DNA of 13,320 bases. Origin: an uncultured Eubacterium sp. (GTDB taxonomy: Bacteria; Bacillota; Clostridia; Lachnospirales; Lachnospiraceae). The position numbers and the translations under genes were made by a program. Positions 6,098-13,320 of this stretch are shown piece by piece. The notes below the pieces were generated by a model that worked only from the letters and a program-made list of their open reading frames with translations, made no database searches and was not told the DNA's origin. Positions within the stretch are counted from its first letter, which is position 1. Each line of letters begins with the position of its first letter. The stretch lies in NCBI GenBank assembly GCA_910580075.1, contig CAJTVR010000112.1, positions 1 to 13,320 of the forward strand, in the 5' to 3' direction.

Positions 6098-8671
6098 ATG
6101 GGAGCATTTGAAAAAATATTCGGTACTCATAGTGAACGTGAGTTAAAACGTATCAAGCCGCTTGTAGATAAAATTGAAGGTCTGCGTCCGGCAATGCAGG
6201 ATCTGTCTGATGAAGAACTGCAGAATAAGACAGCAGAATTTAAAAAGCGCTTGAGTGAAGGCGAGACTTTAGACGATATTTTAGTGGAAGCGTATGCTGC
6301 AGTCAGGGAGGCATCGCGGCGAGTACTCAGCATGGAGCCGTTCCGTGTGCAGCTGATTGGCGGTATTATCCTGCATCAGGGTCGTATCGCAGAAATGAAG
6401 ACTGGTGAAGGAAAGACGCTTGTAGCAACCATGCCTTCCTATTTAAATGCATTAGAGGGCAAAGGAGTCCATGTCGTTACTGTCAACGATTATCTGGCAC
6501 AGCGTGACGCGGACGAAATGGGACAGGTTCATAAGTTTATGGGGCTGACGGTAGGCTGTATTTTAAACAGCATGGACAGTGACCAGCGCCGGGAAGCTTA
6601 TGCATGTGATATCACGTATGTTACAAATAATGAGCTGGGATTTGACTATTTAAGGGATAATATGGTCATTTATAAAGAGCAGCTTGTACAGAGAGACCTT
6701 CACTATGCTATAGTGGATGAGGTCGATTCTATTTTAATCGATGAAGCAAGAACACCACTCATTATTTCCGGCCAGAGCGGGAAATCCACAAAATTGTATG
6801 AAGCCTGCGATATTTTAGCAAAGCAGATGCATCGCGGTGAAGGTACTGGAGAGTACACGAAAATGGACGCCATTATGGGTGTGGAAGCAGATGAAGACGG
6901 AGATTTTATCGTCAATGAAAAAGATAAAGTTGTAAATCTGACTTCAGAAGGTGTAAAAAAAGTAGAGAAATTTTTTAATATAGAAAACCTTGCAGACGCT
7001 GAAAATCTCGAAATCCAGCATAATATTATTCTGGCACTGCGTGCGCATAATCTGATGTTCCGTGATAAAGATTATGTAGTCAGTGATAAAGGGGAAGTGC
7101 TGATCGTCGACGAATTTACCGGGCGTATTATGCCGGGACGCCGTTATTCTGACGGTCTTCACCAGGCCATTGAAGCAAAAGAACATGTAAAAGTAAAACG
7201 TGAGAGCAAGACGCTGGCTACGATTACATTTCAGAACTTTTTTAACAAATTTCAAAAGAAGTCCGGCATGACAGGTACGGCGCTGACCGAAGAACAGGAA
7301 TTCCGTGATATTTACGGCATGGATGTTATTGAGATTCCGACGAATAAGCCGGTCGTGCGTGAAGATCACCAGGATGCAGTATATAAGACAGAGAAGGAAA
7401 AATTTAAGGCAGTCTGTGACGATGTTGAAGAATGCCATAAAAAAGGACAGCCTGTGTTAGTCGGCACGGTAACGATTGAAATATCAGAACTGTTAGATAA
7501 GATGTTAAGCCGCAGAGGGATTAAGCATCAGGTATTAAATGCCAAGCTGCATGAGATGGAAGCGGATATTGTAAGCCGCGCCGGAGTCCATGGAGCAGTT
7601 ACGATTGCTACAAACATGGCAGGACGCGGTACGGATATTAAGCTGGACGATGAGGCAAGAAAAGCCGGCGGGTTAAAGATTATAGGTACAGAACGCCATG
7701 AGTCCAGACGTATCGATAACCAGCTGCGCGGCCGTTCCGGCCGTCAGGGAGATCCGGGAGAATCCAAATTTTATATTTCTCTGGAAGATGATCTGATGCG
7801 CCTGTTTGGCTCTGAAAAACTTATGGACGTATTTACTGCACTCGGAGTGCCGGAAGGCGAAGAAATTCAGCACAAGATGCTGACAAACGCGATAGAAAAG
7901 GCACAGAAGAAAATAGAGGCGAATAACTTCGGTATCCGTAAAAATCTGCTGGAATATGACCAGGTTATGAATGACCAGAGAGAAATTGTGTATGAAGAGC
8001 GTATGAAAGTGCTAAACGGTGAAAACATGCGTGATTCGATCTACAAAATGATCGTTGATTTTGTAGAAGCTATGATAGATACCTGTCTTTCTGATGATGT
8101 GAACCGCGAAGAATGGGATCTGAATGAACTAAACCAGCTGATCCTGCCAGTGATTCCGTTAGAGCCGCTGACAGCTGAGAGTATCGAAGACTGCAAAAAT
8201 ACCAAAGAAGTGAAACACAAACTGAAAGAGCTGGCAGTCAGACTGTATGAAGAAAAAGAAGCAGAATTCCCGGAACCGGAAGCAATCCGTGAACTCGAGC
8301 GCGTGATTTTACTGAAAGTCATTGACCGTAAATGGATGGCACACTTAGACGATATGGACCAGCTGCGCCAGGGTATCGGGCTCCAGGCTTATGGACAGAG
8401 GGACCCGCTCGTAGAGTACAAGCTGATGGGCTTTGAAATGTTTGACGGCATGACCCAGAATATGCGCGAAGATACGCTGAAACTGCTGTATCATGTAAGA
8501 GTTGAGGAAAAAGTAGAGCGTGAAGAGGTAGCGAAGGTGACGGGGACAAATAAAGACGACTCCGCATCGGCAAAACCAAAAACAAGGGAGAGCAAAAAAA
8601 TATATGCAAATGACCCGTGTCCATGCGGCAGCGGCAAGAAGTATAAACACTGCTGTATGAATAAGATTTAA
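6098..8671 (+). CDS. secA: Preprotein translocase ATPase SecA
   Basis: An 857-residue ATPase motor that drives unfolded preproteins through the SecYEG channel, cycling between cytosol and membrane. Visible along the chain: N-terminal MGAFEKIFG; Walker A region MKTGEGKTLVATMP from residue 100; DEVD Walker B at 207-210; preprotein crosslinking region about 220-380; the second nucleotide-binding domain with TNMAGRGTDIKL and the arginine-finger region QLRGRSGRQGDPG; helical scaffold/wing domains; an IRELERVILLKVIDRKWMAHL scaffold helix; and a C-terminal SEC-C zinc tail with Cys841, Cys843, Cys852 and His851/Cys853. The length is normal. ATAGGAGA lies 5 bases before the ATG. It has its own promoter and a strong terminator, so it appears monocistronic; neither raiA upstream nor prfB downstream, its common Clostridial neighbours, is present. 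Confidence 0.99.
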   Translation: MGAFEKIFGTHSERELKRIKPLVDKIEGLRPAMQDLSDEELQNKTAEFKKRLSEGETLDDILVEAYAAVREASRRVLSMEPFRVQLIGGIILHQGRIAEMKTGEGKTLVATMPSYLNALEGKGVHVVTVNDYLAQRDADEMGQVHKFMGLTVGCILNSMDSDQRREAYACDITYVTNNELGFDYLRDNMVIYKEQLVQRDLHYAIVDEVDSILIDEARTPLIISGQSGKSTKLYEACDILAKQMHRGEGTGEYTKMDAIMGVEADEDGDFIVNEKDKVVNLTSEGVKKVEKFFNIENLADAENLEIQHNIILALRAHNLMFRDKDYVVSDKGEVLIVDEFTGRIMPGRRYSDGLHQAIEAKEHVKVKRESKTLATITFQNFFNKFQKKSGMTGTALTEEQEFRDIYGMDVIEIPTNKPVVREDHQDAVYKTEKEKFKAVCDDVEECHKKGQPVLVGTVTIEISELLDKMLSRRGIKHQVLNAKLHEMEADIVSRAGVHGAVTIATNMAGRGTDIKLDDEARKAGGLKIIGTERHESRRIDNQLRGRSGRQGDPGESKFYISLEDDLMRLFGSEKLMDVFTALGVPEGEEIQHKMLTNAIEKAQKKIEANNFGIRKNLLEYDQVMNDQREIVYEERMKVLNGENMRDSIYKMIVDFVEAMIDTCLSDDVNREEWDLNELNQLILPVIPLEPLTAESIEDCKNTKEVKHKLKELAVRLYEEKEAEFPEPEAIRELERVILLKVIDRKWMAHLDDMDQLRQGIGLQAYGQRDPLVEYKLMGFEMFDGMTQNMREDTLKLLYHVRVEEKVEREEVAKVTGTNKDDSASAKPKTRESKKIYANDPCPCGSGKKYKHCCMNKI

Positions 8672-8738
8672 ATGCATGCGGAGTTTTTAAATATAAGCAT
8701 ACATGCTGAAGAAGTATAAATTTATAGCTGTTATTTAT

Positions 8739-8780
8739 GGAAGGACGCAAAAGATGCTGTGCGTCCTTCTGTTTTGTATT
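8739..8780 (+). terminator. Rho-independent terminator of secA
   Basis: A perfect 10-bp stem GAAGGACGCA (8740-8749) with TGCGTCCTTC (8760-8769), a 10-nt loop, then the T-rich tail TGTTTTGTATTT. It lies 68 bp after the secA stop. Confidence 0.9.
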
Positions 8781-8826
8781 TATTGACGGATATGCTGCTT
8801 TATGAAACGTGTTTTAAAAATGCTTT

Positions 8827-8895
8827 CCAGCGTCCGGGTAATTACAAGGCTCCCCAGAGATAGAATCTGTTCCTTGTAATGTTGCGCCTGCAGAA
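8827..8895. repeat. REP-like half unit joined to a hairpin
   Basis: GCGTCCGGGTAA at 8831-8842 matches the REP-like core found at the ends of the foldable elements, but it then continues into a different palindrome: ATTACAAGG (8841-8849) with CCTTGTAAT (8872-8880). The following GTTGCGCCTGCAG resembles the inner arm of copy A. Probably a diverged or recombined member of the same family. Confidence 0.5.
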
Positions 8896-8962
8896 AGAAT
8901 GCGCCATATAATATGCAGCTCAGCCCCGCTGGATATGAAACTGTCTGTTTCATAAAAAATAT

Positions 8963-8991
8963 TTGAAAATCATGCGTTCATAGGTTATACT
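8963..8991 (+). promoter_or_regulatory. Promoter of the flavodiiron protein gene
   Basis: TTGAAA, a 17-bp spacer, then TATACT; predicted start near 8998, giving a leader of about 158 nt before the ATG at 9156. Confidence 0.6.
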
Positions 8992-9030
8992 ATAAGCCAT
9001 GCAGGCATACATGCACATGATGCAGGTTTT

Positions 9031-9105
9031 GTTTTAAAAGCCAGTAGCGTTTCTGGAAGATTTAAAAAGCAGTGTGCAGAGGAATGTATCTGGCAGTTTT
9101 AAAAC
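9031..9105 (+). promoter_or_regulatory. Inverted repeat in the fprA leader
   Basis: GTTTTAAAAGCCAG (9031-9044) and CTGGCAGTTTTAAAAC (9090-9105) are inverted copies apart from a two-base insertion. In the mRNA they would form a long stem enclosing about 45 nt. They could also be an operator dyad or a second foldable insertion. No known riboswitch motif was recognised. Confidence 0.4.
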
Positions 9106-9155
9106 ACAGATGATAGTTACACAATAGAAAATAAATGATGAAAAGGAGAAAATTT

Positions 9156-10331
9156 ATGCAGGTAACGATTTCAGATTCAATAAAATACATCGGTGTAGAT
9201 GACCGGGATCTTGACTTATTTGAAAGCCAGTATGTGGTGCCGGACGGGGTATCATATAACTCTTATTTGATTTTAGATGAAAAAACAGCTTTGATGGATA
9301 CAGTAGATGCCAGAGGCATGAAAGAATGGGAGCAGAATTTACAGACAGCCCTGGGCGGCAGAAAACTGGATTATCTTGTTATTTCACATCTGGAGCCAGA
9401 CCATGCAGGAAGCATCGGCAGACTGATGGAGCTTTACCCGGATGTGGTAATCGTTGGGAATGCGAAGACATTTAATATGCTCCCGCAGTTTTTTAACATC
9501 AGTCTGGAAGGCCGCAGCCAGGTTGTGAAAGAAGGAGATTCTCTTTCACTTGGTTCGCATACGCTGAGTTTTTATATGGCACCTATGGTGCACTGGCCGG
9601 AAGTTATGGTGACTTATGAAAGCAGTGAGAAGATTCTGTTTTCGGCAGACGGCTTTGGCAAGTTTGGGGCTATGGATGCAGAAGATGATGAAGGCTGGGC
9701 ATGTGAAGCAAGACGTTATTATTTTAATATAGTGGGCAGATACGGCACATCAGTGCAGTCACTTTTGAAAAAGGCAGCCGGACTGGATATCGCAATGATC
9801 TGTCCGCTGCATGGGCCGGTTTTAAAAGAAAATCTGGACTATTACATCGGCCTTTATGATACATGGAGCAGTTATAAGCCGGAGAATACAGGCGTACTTA
9901 TTGCATATGCATCGATTCATGGTAATACGGCAAAGGCAGCAGAAAGACTGGGAGATATGCTTCGTGAAAAGGGCGTGGAAAAAGTAGTAGTCAGTGATCT
10001 TGCCAGAGAAGACATGGCAGAAGTAATCGAAGATGCATTCCGCTATGACCGCATGATTCTGGCAGCTGCAAGCTATGACGGCGGAGTATTCCCTTGCATG
10101 CAGGATTTTCTGCATCATTTACAGAGCAAGGCTTATCAGAAACGTACTGTCGGCATTCTGGAAAATGGTTCCTGGGGCCCGACAGCTGCAAGGACAATGA
10201 AAGCAATTCTGGAAACAATGAAAAATGTGTCTGTTGTAGAACCGGTGGTAACGATTAAATCGACGCTGAAAGAAGAAAATATGGCAGATCTGGAAGCGCT
10301 TGCGGATGCGATTGTAAATGCAGCTGAATAG
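9156..10331 (+). CDS. fprA: A-type flavodiiron protein (oxygen / NO reductase)
   Basis: A 391-residue soluble enzyme that reduces O2 to water and/or NO to N2O, protecting anaerobes. The N-terminal metallo-beta-lactamase-like domain (about 1-245) carries all expected diiron ligands: HLEPDH (H78, E80, D82, plus H83), H146 in MVHWPE, D165 in SADGFGKFG and H219 in CPLHGP. The C-terminal flavodoxin domain (about 246-391) binds FMN through YASIHGNT (251-258), ASYDGG (305-310) and NGSWGP (337-342). It has no fused rubredoxin, hence class A, so electrons must come from a separate partner. The start at 9156 is preferred over the in-frame ATGATG at 9135, which lies upstream of the AAGGAG (9143-9148) serving this ATG. 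Transcribed alone from its own promoter; its last codons are copied into the tandem repeats behind it. Whether O2 or NO is preferred cannot be read from sequence. Confidence 0.95.
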   Translation: MQVTISDSIKYIGVDDRDLDLFESQYVVPDGVSYNSYLILDEKTALMDTVDARGMKEWEQNLQTALGGRKLDYLVISHLEPDHAGSIGRLMELYPDVVIVGNAKTFNMLPQFFNISLEGRSQVVKEGDSLSLGSHTLSFYMAPMVHWPEVMVTYESSEKILFSADGFGKFGAMDAEDDEGWACEARRYYFNIVGRYGTSVQSLLKKAAGLDIAMICPLHGPVLKENLDYYIGLYDTWSSYKPENTGVLIAYASIHGNTAKAAERLGDMLREKGVEKVVVSDLAREDMAEVIEDAFRYDRMILAAASYDGGVFPCMQDFLHHLQSKAYQKRTVGILENGSWGPTAARTMKAILETMKNVSVVEPVVTIKSTLKEENMADLEALADAIVNAAE

Positions 10332-10406
10332 ATAATGCCAGGAGGCACTCTGTACGGAAGCGAAAGCAGATGCCGGCTGAATAGATAGTGTCAGGAGATA
10401 TCTGGC

Positions 10407-10436
10407 ATGAAAACGTATACAAACGCAGCTGAATAA
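10407..10436 (+). CDS. Candidate micro-ORF, 9 codons (MKTYTNAAE)
   Basis: An ATG preceded at 9 bases by AGGAG (10393-10397), then nine codons and TAA. It sits in the second tandem unit. Its last residues (NAAE) copy the C-terminus of the flavodiiron protein, so it may simply be a by-product of the duplication. Translation is plausible from the ribosome binding site, but function is unknown. Confidence 0.2.
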   Translation: MKTYTNAAE

Positions 10437-10459
10437 GGCAGTGCCAGGAGGCATCCTGT

Positions 10460-10489
10460 ATGAAAGCGAAAACAGATGCGTTTGAATAA
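10460..10489 (+). CDS. Candidate micro-ORF, 9 codons (MKAKTDAFE)
   Basis: Third tandem unit. A perfect AGGAGG (10446-10451) lies 8 bases before the ATG, followed by nine codons and TAA. The same length and layout as the previous micro-ORF with a different peptide; the first unit has ACG where this ATG stands, and in the fourth unit the ribosome binding site is degraded (ORF 10512-10553, 13 codons). Confidence 0.25.
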   Translation: MKAKTDAFE

Positions 10490-10553
10490 ATTGTGCCAGA
10501 TGGCATCCTGCATGGAACAGCATGTTATACTGTGCGGGATGCCTGTATGGTAA

Positions 10554-10768
10554 AATATGGATGTTTTTAGATTTAGGATCAGGCAGATTTGAAATAAAGA
10601 GAACTGTTACAGTCAGGCGGCCTGGATTATGAAGAATTAGTATTTATAAGCAGCTGATATCAGTCATTTGTGCCTGGCAGTGACAGATACAGCCGCTTAC
10701 AGCTGCATATGAGAAAATCTTTGCAAAGGCGCAGACATTCTGCAGCCTGGCAGTGACGAAAGAAAAGC
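10554..10768. other. Intergenic DNA without a recognisable gene
   Basis: No credible coding region. A 13-bp direct repeat GCCTGGCAGTGAC occurs at 10672-10684 and 10745-10757, 73 bp apart, hinting at another decayed duplication. I found no T-box or other riboswitch signature ahead of proB. Confidence 0.5.
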
Positions 10769-10795
10769 AGAACCGCAGGATATCCGGGCGGTTCT
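10769..10795. terminator. Hairpin with weak terminator character
   Basis: AGAACCGC (10769-10776) pairs with GCGGTTCT (10788-10795), with an 11-nt loop. On the plus strand only TTT follows; on the minus strand the downstream GCTTTTCTTTC is more terminator-like. It may end fprA read-through before the proB promoter. Confidence 0.4.
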
Positions 10796-10824
10796 TTGCA
10801 TATGTCTGGAACGGACTGTATTAT
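10796..10824 (+). promoter_or_regulatory. Possible proBA promoter
   Basis: TTGCAT, a 17-bp spacer, then TATTAT, placed directly after a hairpin. The leader would be about 120 nt and includes a diverged REP-like unit (10850-10867, TATAGGTTACACGGACAC). Confidence 0.45.
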
Positions 10825-10952
10825 GGACGAAGGAATTGTTAGAAGACTGTATAGGTTACACGGACACTTACAGGGAAGACTTGAATAGTAAGCAGAATTA
10901 GCGATGAGTACAGCGTGGCATAGTCTGTGCATTCAGAAAGGAAGAAAATGAT

Positions 10953-11738
10953 ATGAGAATTGTAGTAAAAGTCGGCACCTCAACGCTGGCATATTCGACA
11001 GGATGTCTTAATATCCGGCATGTCGAACTGCTTGTAAAGACGCTGAGCGATTTGAAAAATGCCGGGCATGAAATTATACTTGTATCATCAGGCGCGATCG
11101 GCATGGGAGTCGGAAGACTTTCCCTGAAAGGAAAACCTCAGGATATGCCGACAAAACAGGCGGCAGCATCCGTCGGGCAGTGTGAGCTGATGTATACGTA
11201 TGACAGACTGTTTGGTGAATATAATCATATTGTCGGGCAGATACTGCTGACAGGGGCAGACTTCTCCCATGCGGACAGACAAGAGAACTTTGAAAATACA
11301 CTGCAGCGCCTGCTGGAGCTGGGCGTAATTCCGGTGGTCAATGAAAATGACACAATTGCTACAGATGAGATTTCCGTAGGTGATAACGACACACTGGCAG
11401 CCATGGCGGCATGCAGCGCACAGGCAGATCTGCTGATTCTGCTGAGTGATATTGACGGACTGTATACAGAAGATCCGCATAAAAATAAGGATGCACAGCT
11501 GATTCCTCTGGTGACTGAAATTACCCCTGAAATTATGCAGCTTGCAGACGGAGAAGGCAGCGGACTCGGAACTGGCGGTATGATAACAAAAATCAGTGCC
11601 GCGCGCATTACAATGGAGCATAATATGGATATGGTAATTGCAAATGGAGCACATCCGCGCAGACTTTATGATATCGTAGAAGGAAAGAGCATAGGTACAC
11701 GTTTTCAGAAACACATACCAGATACCGGAAAATATTAA
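10953..11738 (+). CDS. proB: Glutamate 5-kinase, short form without PUA domain
   Basis: A 261-residue cytosolic kinase catalysing ATP-dependent phosphorylation of L-glutamate to gamma-glutamyl phosphate, the first step of proline synthesis. Amino-acid-kinase features: KVGTS near the N-terminus (K6), SSGAIGMGVG (45-54), the glutamate-binding NENDT (130-134) followed by VGDNDTLAA (142-150), SDIDGLYTEDP (165-175), and GTGGMITK (206-213). It stops near where longer homologues of about 365 residues continue into a PUA domain, so it is the short form that many Firmicutes have. AAAGGAAG lies about 8 bases upstream of the ATG. proA follows after a 70-bp gap and should be co-transcribed. In this family proline commonly feeds back on the enzyme; the sequence alone does not show how this one responds. 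Confidence 0.97.
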   Translation: MRIVVKVGTSTLAYSTGCLNIRHVELLVKTLSDLKNAGHEIILVSSGAIGMGVGRLSLKGKPQDMPTKQAAASVGQCELMYTYDRLFGEYNHIVGQILLTGADFSHADRQENFENTLQRLLELGVIPVVNENDTIATDEISVGDNDTLAAMAACSAQADLLILLSDIDGLYTEDPHKNKDAQLIPLVTEITPEIMQLADGEGSGLGTGGMITKISAARITMEHNMDMVIANGAHPRRLYDIVEGKSIGTRFQKHIPDTGKY

Positions 11739-11752
11739 TTGCACATCTTCTT

Positions 11753-11774
11753 CCCGGCGTCCGGGTAACCTATA
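11753..11774. repeat. Solitary REP-like palindrome in the proB-proA gap
   Basis: CCCGGCGTCCGGGTAACC followed by TATA: a 5-bp stem CCCGG/CCGGG around CGT, then GTAACC. It is the same unit as next to element copy B (885-904, 913-935). It sits 14 bases after the proB stop and 20 bases before the proA ribosome binding site, so the operon mRNA carries it. Confidence 0.75.
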
Positions 11775-11808
11775 AAATCATCAGCAGCAGTAAAAGGAGA
11801 ATAATTCT

Positions 11809-13071
11809 ATGACTACACAGCAGATTCTGATACAGGCAAAAGAATCCAAAACAGCACTTGCCCTGGCAGATACCGCGCATAAAAATGCAGCATTGCAGAA
11901 AATGGCAGATGCTCTCATAAAACCGGAAAACATAGCAGAAATCTTAGAAGCGAATGAACATGACATAAAAGCTGCGACGGGTACAATCTCAGATGTGATG
12001 CTGGACCGCCTGCTTTTGACAGAAAAAAGGATTCAGGAAATGTCGCACGGTATCCGGGAAGTAGTGAACCTGGAAGATCCGGCAGGCACGGTGCTTTCAC
12101 AGACAGTCCGCCCGAACGGCATGGTTATCCGAAAAACAAGAGTACCAATGGGAGTGATTGCGATTATTTATGAAAGCCGTCCGAATGTTACCAGTGATGC
12201 AGCAGCTCTGGCGGTGAAAAGCGGAAATGTCTGCGTACTGCGCTGCGGAAAAGAGGCATGGAAGACCTGTTATGCGATTGTGAAAGCACTGCAGGCGGGG
12301 CTTGAAGAAGCGGGAGTACCGCGCACGGCAATCAATCTGATAGAGGATACGACACGCGTAAGTGCAAATGAACTAATGACGGCAGAGGGATTTATCGACC
12401 TTCTGATTCCAAGAGGAGGTAAAGGGCTGATTCGCTCATGCGTGGAACATGCTACAGTGCCGTGTATTCAGACCGGAACCGGTATCTGTCATATTTATGT
12501 GGATAAATCTGCGGACCTTATGATGGCTCTGCAGATTGTAGAAAATGCAAAAACAAGCCGTCCGAGTGTCTGTAATGCACAGGAAGTATGCCTGGTACAC
12601 AGGGACATTGCAGCAGAATTTCTTCCGATGCTGAAAGATGTATTGTGCAAAAAACGCGAAGAGTCAGGAAAACAGCCGGTAGAACTGCGCCTGGATGCAG
12701 AAGCTGCAGAGATTATTGACGGAACTCTGGCAAAAGAAGCAGATTTTGATACAGAGTTTCTGGATTATATTCTGAGTATTAAAATTGCAGACAGTGTGGA
12801 AGAGGCTGCAGAGCATATCAATCAGCATTCGACCGGACACAGCGAGGCAATTGTGACATCAGATGCAAAGGCGGCAGAGCAGTTTACGGCGGCAGTTGAC
12901 AGTGCAGCAGTCTATGTAAATGCTTCTACCCGGTTTACAGACGGCGGGGTGTTCGGTCTTGGCTGTGAAATGGGCATTTCTACGCAAAAGCTGCATGCAA
13001 GAGGGCCGATGGGGCTGGCGGAGCTTTGCACGTATAAGTATATTATTCAGGGAAGCGGGCAGGTTCGGTGA
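11809..13071 (+). CDS. proA: Gamma-glutamyl phosphate reductase
   Basis: A 420-residue NADPH-dependent enzyme of the aldehyde dehydrogenase superfamily that reduces gamma-glutamyl phosphate to glutamate 5-semialdehyde, the second step of proline synthesis. The catalytic cysteine is C255 in SRPSVCNAQE. Other family blocks: RVPMGVIAIIYESRPNVTSD (111-130), LRCGKEA (144-150), IPRGGKGLIR (200-209), QTGTGICHIYVD (221-232), HSTGHSEAIVT (340-350), NASTRFTDGG.FGLG (371-385) and ARGPMGLAELCTYKY (397-411). The length is normal and the protein complete. AAGGAG (11794-11799) is 9 bases before the ATG. It should form a channelling unit with ProB. No proC is seen in the window. The stop codon is followed within three bases by element copy C. 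Confidence 0.98.
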   Translation: MTTQQILIQAKESKTALALADTAHKNAALQKMADALIKPENIAEILEANEHDIKAATGTISDVMLDRLLLTEKRIQEMSHGIREVVNLEDPAGTVLSQTVRPNGMVIRKTRVPMGVIAIIYESRPNVTSDAAALAVKSGNVCVLRCGKEAWKTCYAIVKALQAGLEEAGVPRTAINLIEDTTRVSANELMTAEGFIDLLIPRGGKGLIRSCVEHATVPCIQTGTGICHIYVDKSADLMMALQIVENAKTSRPSVCNAQEVCLVHRDIAAEFLPMLKDVLCKKREESGKQPVELRLDAEAAEIIDGTLAKEADFDTEFLDYILSIKIADSVEEAAEHINQHSTGHSEAIVTSDAKAAEQFTAAVDSAAVYVNASTRFTDGGVFGLGCEMGISTQKLHARGPMGLAELCTYKYIIQGSGQVR

Positions 13072-13073
13072 AA

Positions 13074-13320
13074 GTATAGGTTATCCGGACGCCAGGCGGA
13101 TAAACTTTTTCCTTTTTTTGTTCCGCCTCCGAACAGTAAGAAATTCTAAATTTTCTGCTTCCAGTCTCTGGCAGCGGACGGACCGGTGCCTGATGCCCCG
13201 GCGTTACGGCATGCTTTATGTTCCGGCACTGGCAGGCACCTTTTGGGGCTTCCGGGTTTTTGCACGCGGCAGGCAGTGTGCCCCAAATCCTGGGTATCAG
13301 GCAGAAAATTAAGAATTTCT
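13074..13320 (+). mobile_element. MITE-like foldable element, copy C (right end cut by window)
   Basis: Same orientation as copy A. It begins with a REP-like end (GTATAGGTTATCCGGACGCC), then the AACTTTTTCC arm, the shared central hairpin blocks, and the start of the right arm (GCAGAAAATTAAGAATTTCT) at the window edge. It differs from A and B by scattered substitutions, some of them in paired positions (CCAGTCTCTGG here is a perfect small hairpin, CCAGTCTGTGG in A is not). The open frame running from proA into it has no support as a gene. Confidence 0.75.

Larger units (their letters stand above)
10321..10540 (+). repeat. Tandem 52-53-bp repeats that begin with the fprA 3' end
   Basis: Units begin at about 10321, 10374, 10426 and 10479. 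Each starts with a version of CAGCTGAATA, i.e. the last codons and stop of fprA, followed by a GCCAGGAGGCAT-like ribosome binding site and a TGTATGAAAGCGAAA-like stretch. The first unit overlaps the end of the coding region, so the array looks like tandem duplication of the gene's 3' boundary followed by drift. The fourth unit ends in the dyad GCATCC/GGATGC. Confidence 0.75.

Noticed and set aside
9135..9158. ATG at 9135 as start of the flavodiiron protein
   Set aside because: The AAGGAG at 9143-9148 lies downstream of it and fits the ATG at 9156; the extra residues MMKRRKF are atypical for the family.
10554..10952. Proline T-box or other riboswitch ahead of proB
   Set aside because: I found no T-box antiterminator signature, specifier loop or other known aptamer motif.

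Overview
The window looks like chromosome of a motile, anaerobic Clostridia bacterium, most likely Lachnospiraceae. The grounds are protein sequence character (SecA with a short C-terminal SEC-C zinc tail, an A-type flavodiiron protein, a Cache-type chemoreceptor), AGGAGG-type ribosome binding sites and SigA-like promoters. The genus cannot be named from sequence alone. All six full-length genes are on the + strand, and the non-coding DNA between them is unusually rich in structure.

Layout. 1-935: two copies (A, B) of a roughly 300-bp foldable element, in opposite orientation, with repeat-rich DNA between them. 1010-1780: YgjP/DUF45-type metallopeptidase. 1927-4379: a probable operon of a transmembrane chemoreceptor and a PilZ-domain protein (TTG start). 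4380-5472: about 1.1 kb with no credible protein gene; it reads as a large minus-strand RNA of about 1 kb with its own strong promoter, a string of 8 clear (about 10 with degenerate) repeats of a 22-nt block every 62-74 nt, hairpins in the linkers, and a 15-bp helix near its 3' end. 5473-6017: AT-rich DNA holding a compact folded RNA candidate just upstream of secA, at the place where raiA and the raiA RNA often lie in Clostridia. 6098-8671: secA, then a strong terminator. 9156-10331: fprA-type flavodiiron protein, followed by degenerate 52-53-bp tandem repeats that carry micro-ORFs with good ribosome binding sites. 10953-13071: proB-proA, the first two steps of proline synthesis, with a REP-like palindrome in their gap. 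13074-13320: a third copy (C) of the foldable element, starting three bases after the proA stop codon.

The gene modules are largely independent: motility and c-di-GMP sensing (chemoreceptor, PilZ), protein export (SecA), oxygen or NO detoxification (flavodiiron protein) and proline synthesis (ProB, ProA). The most interesting object is the minus-strand repeat RNA at about 4421-5437, which I could not match to a family I know. Second come the MITE/REP-like element family, the orphan raiA-like RNA, and the micro-ORF cassettes.
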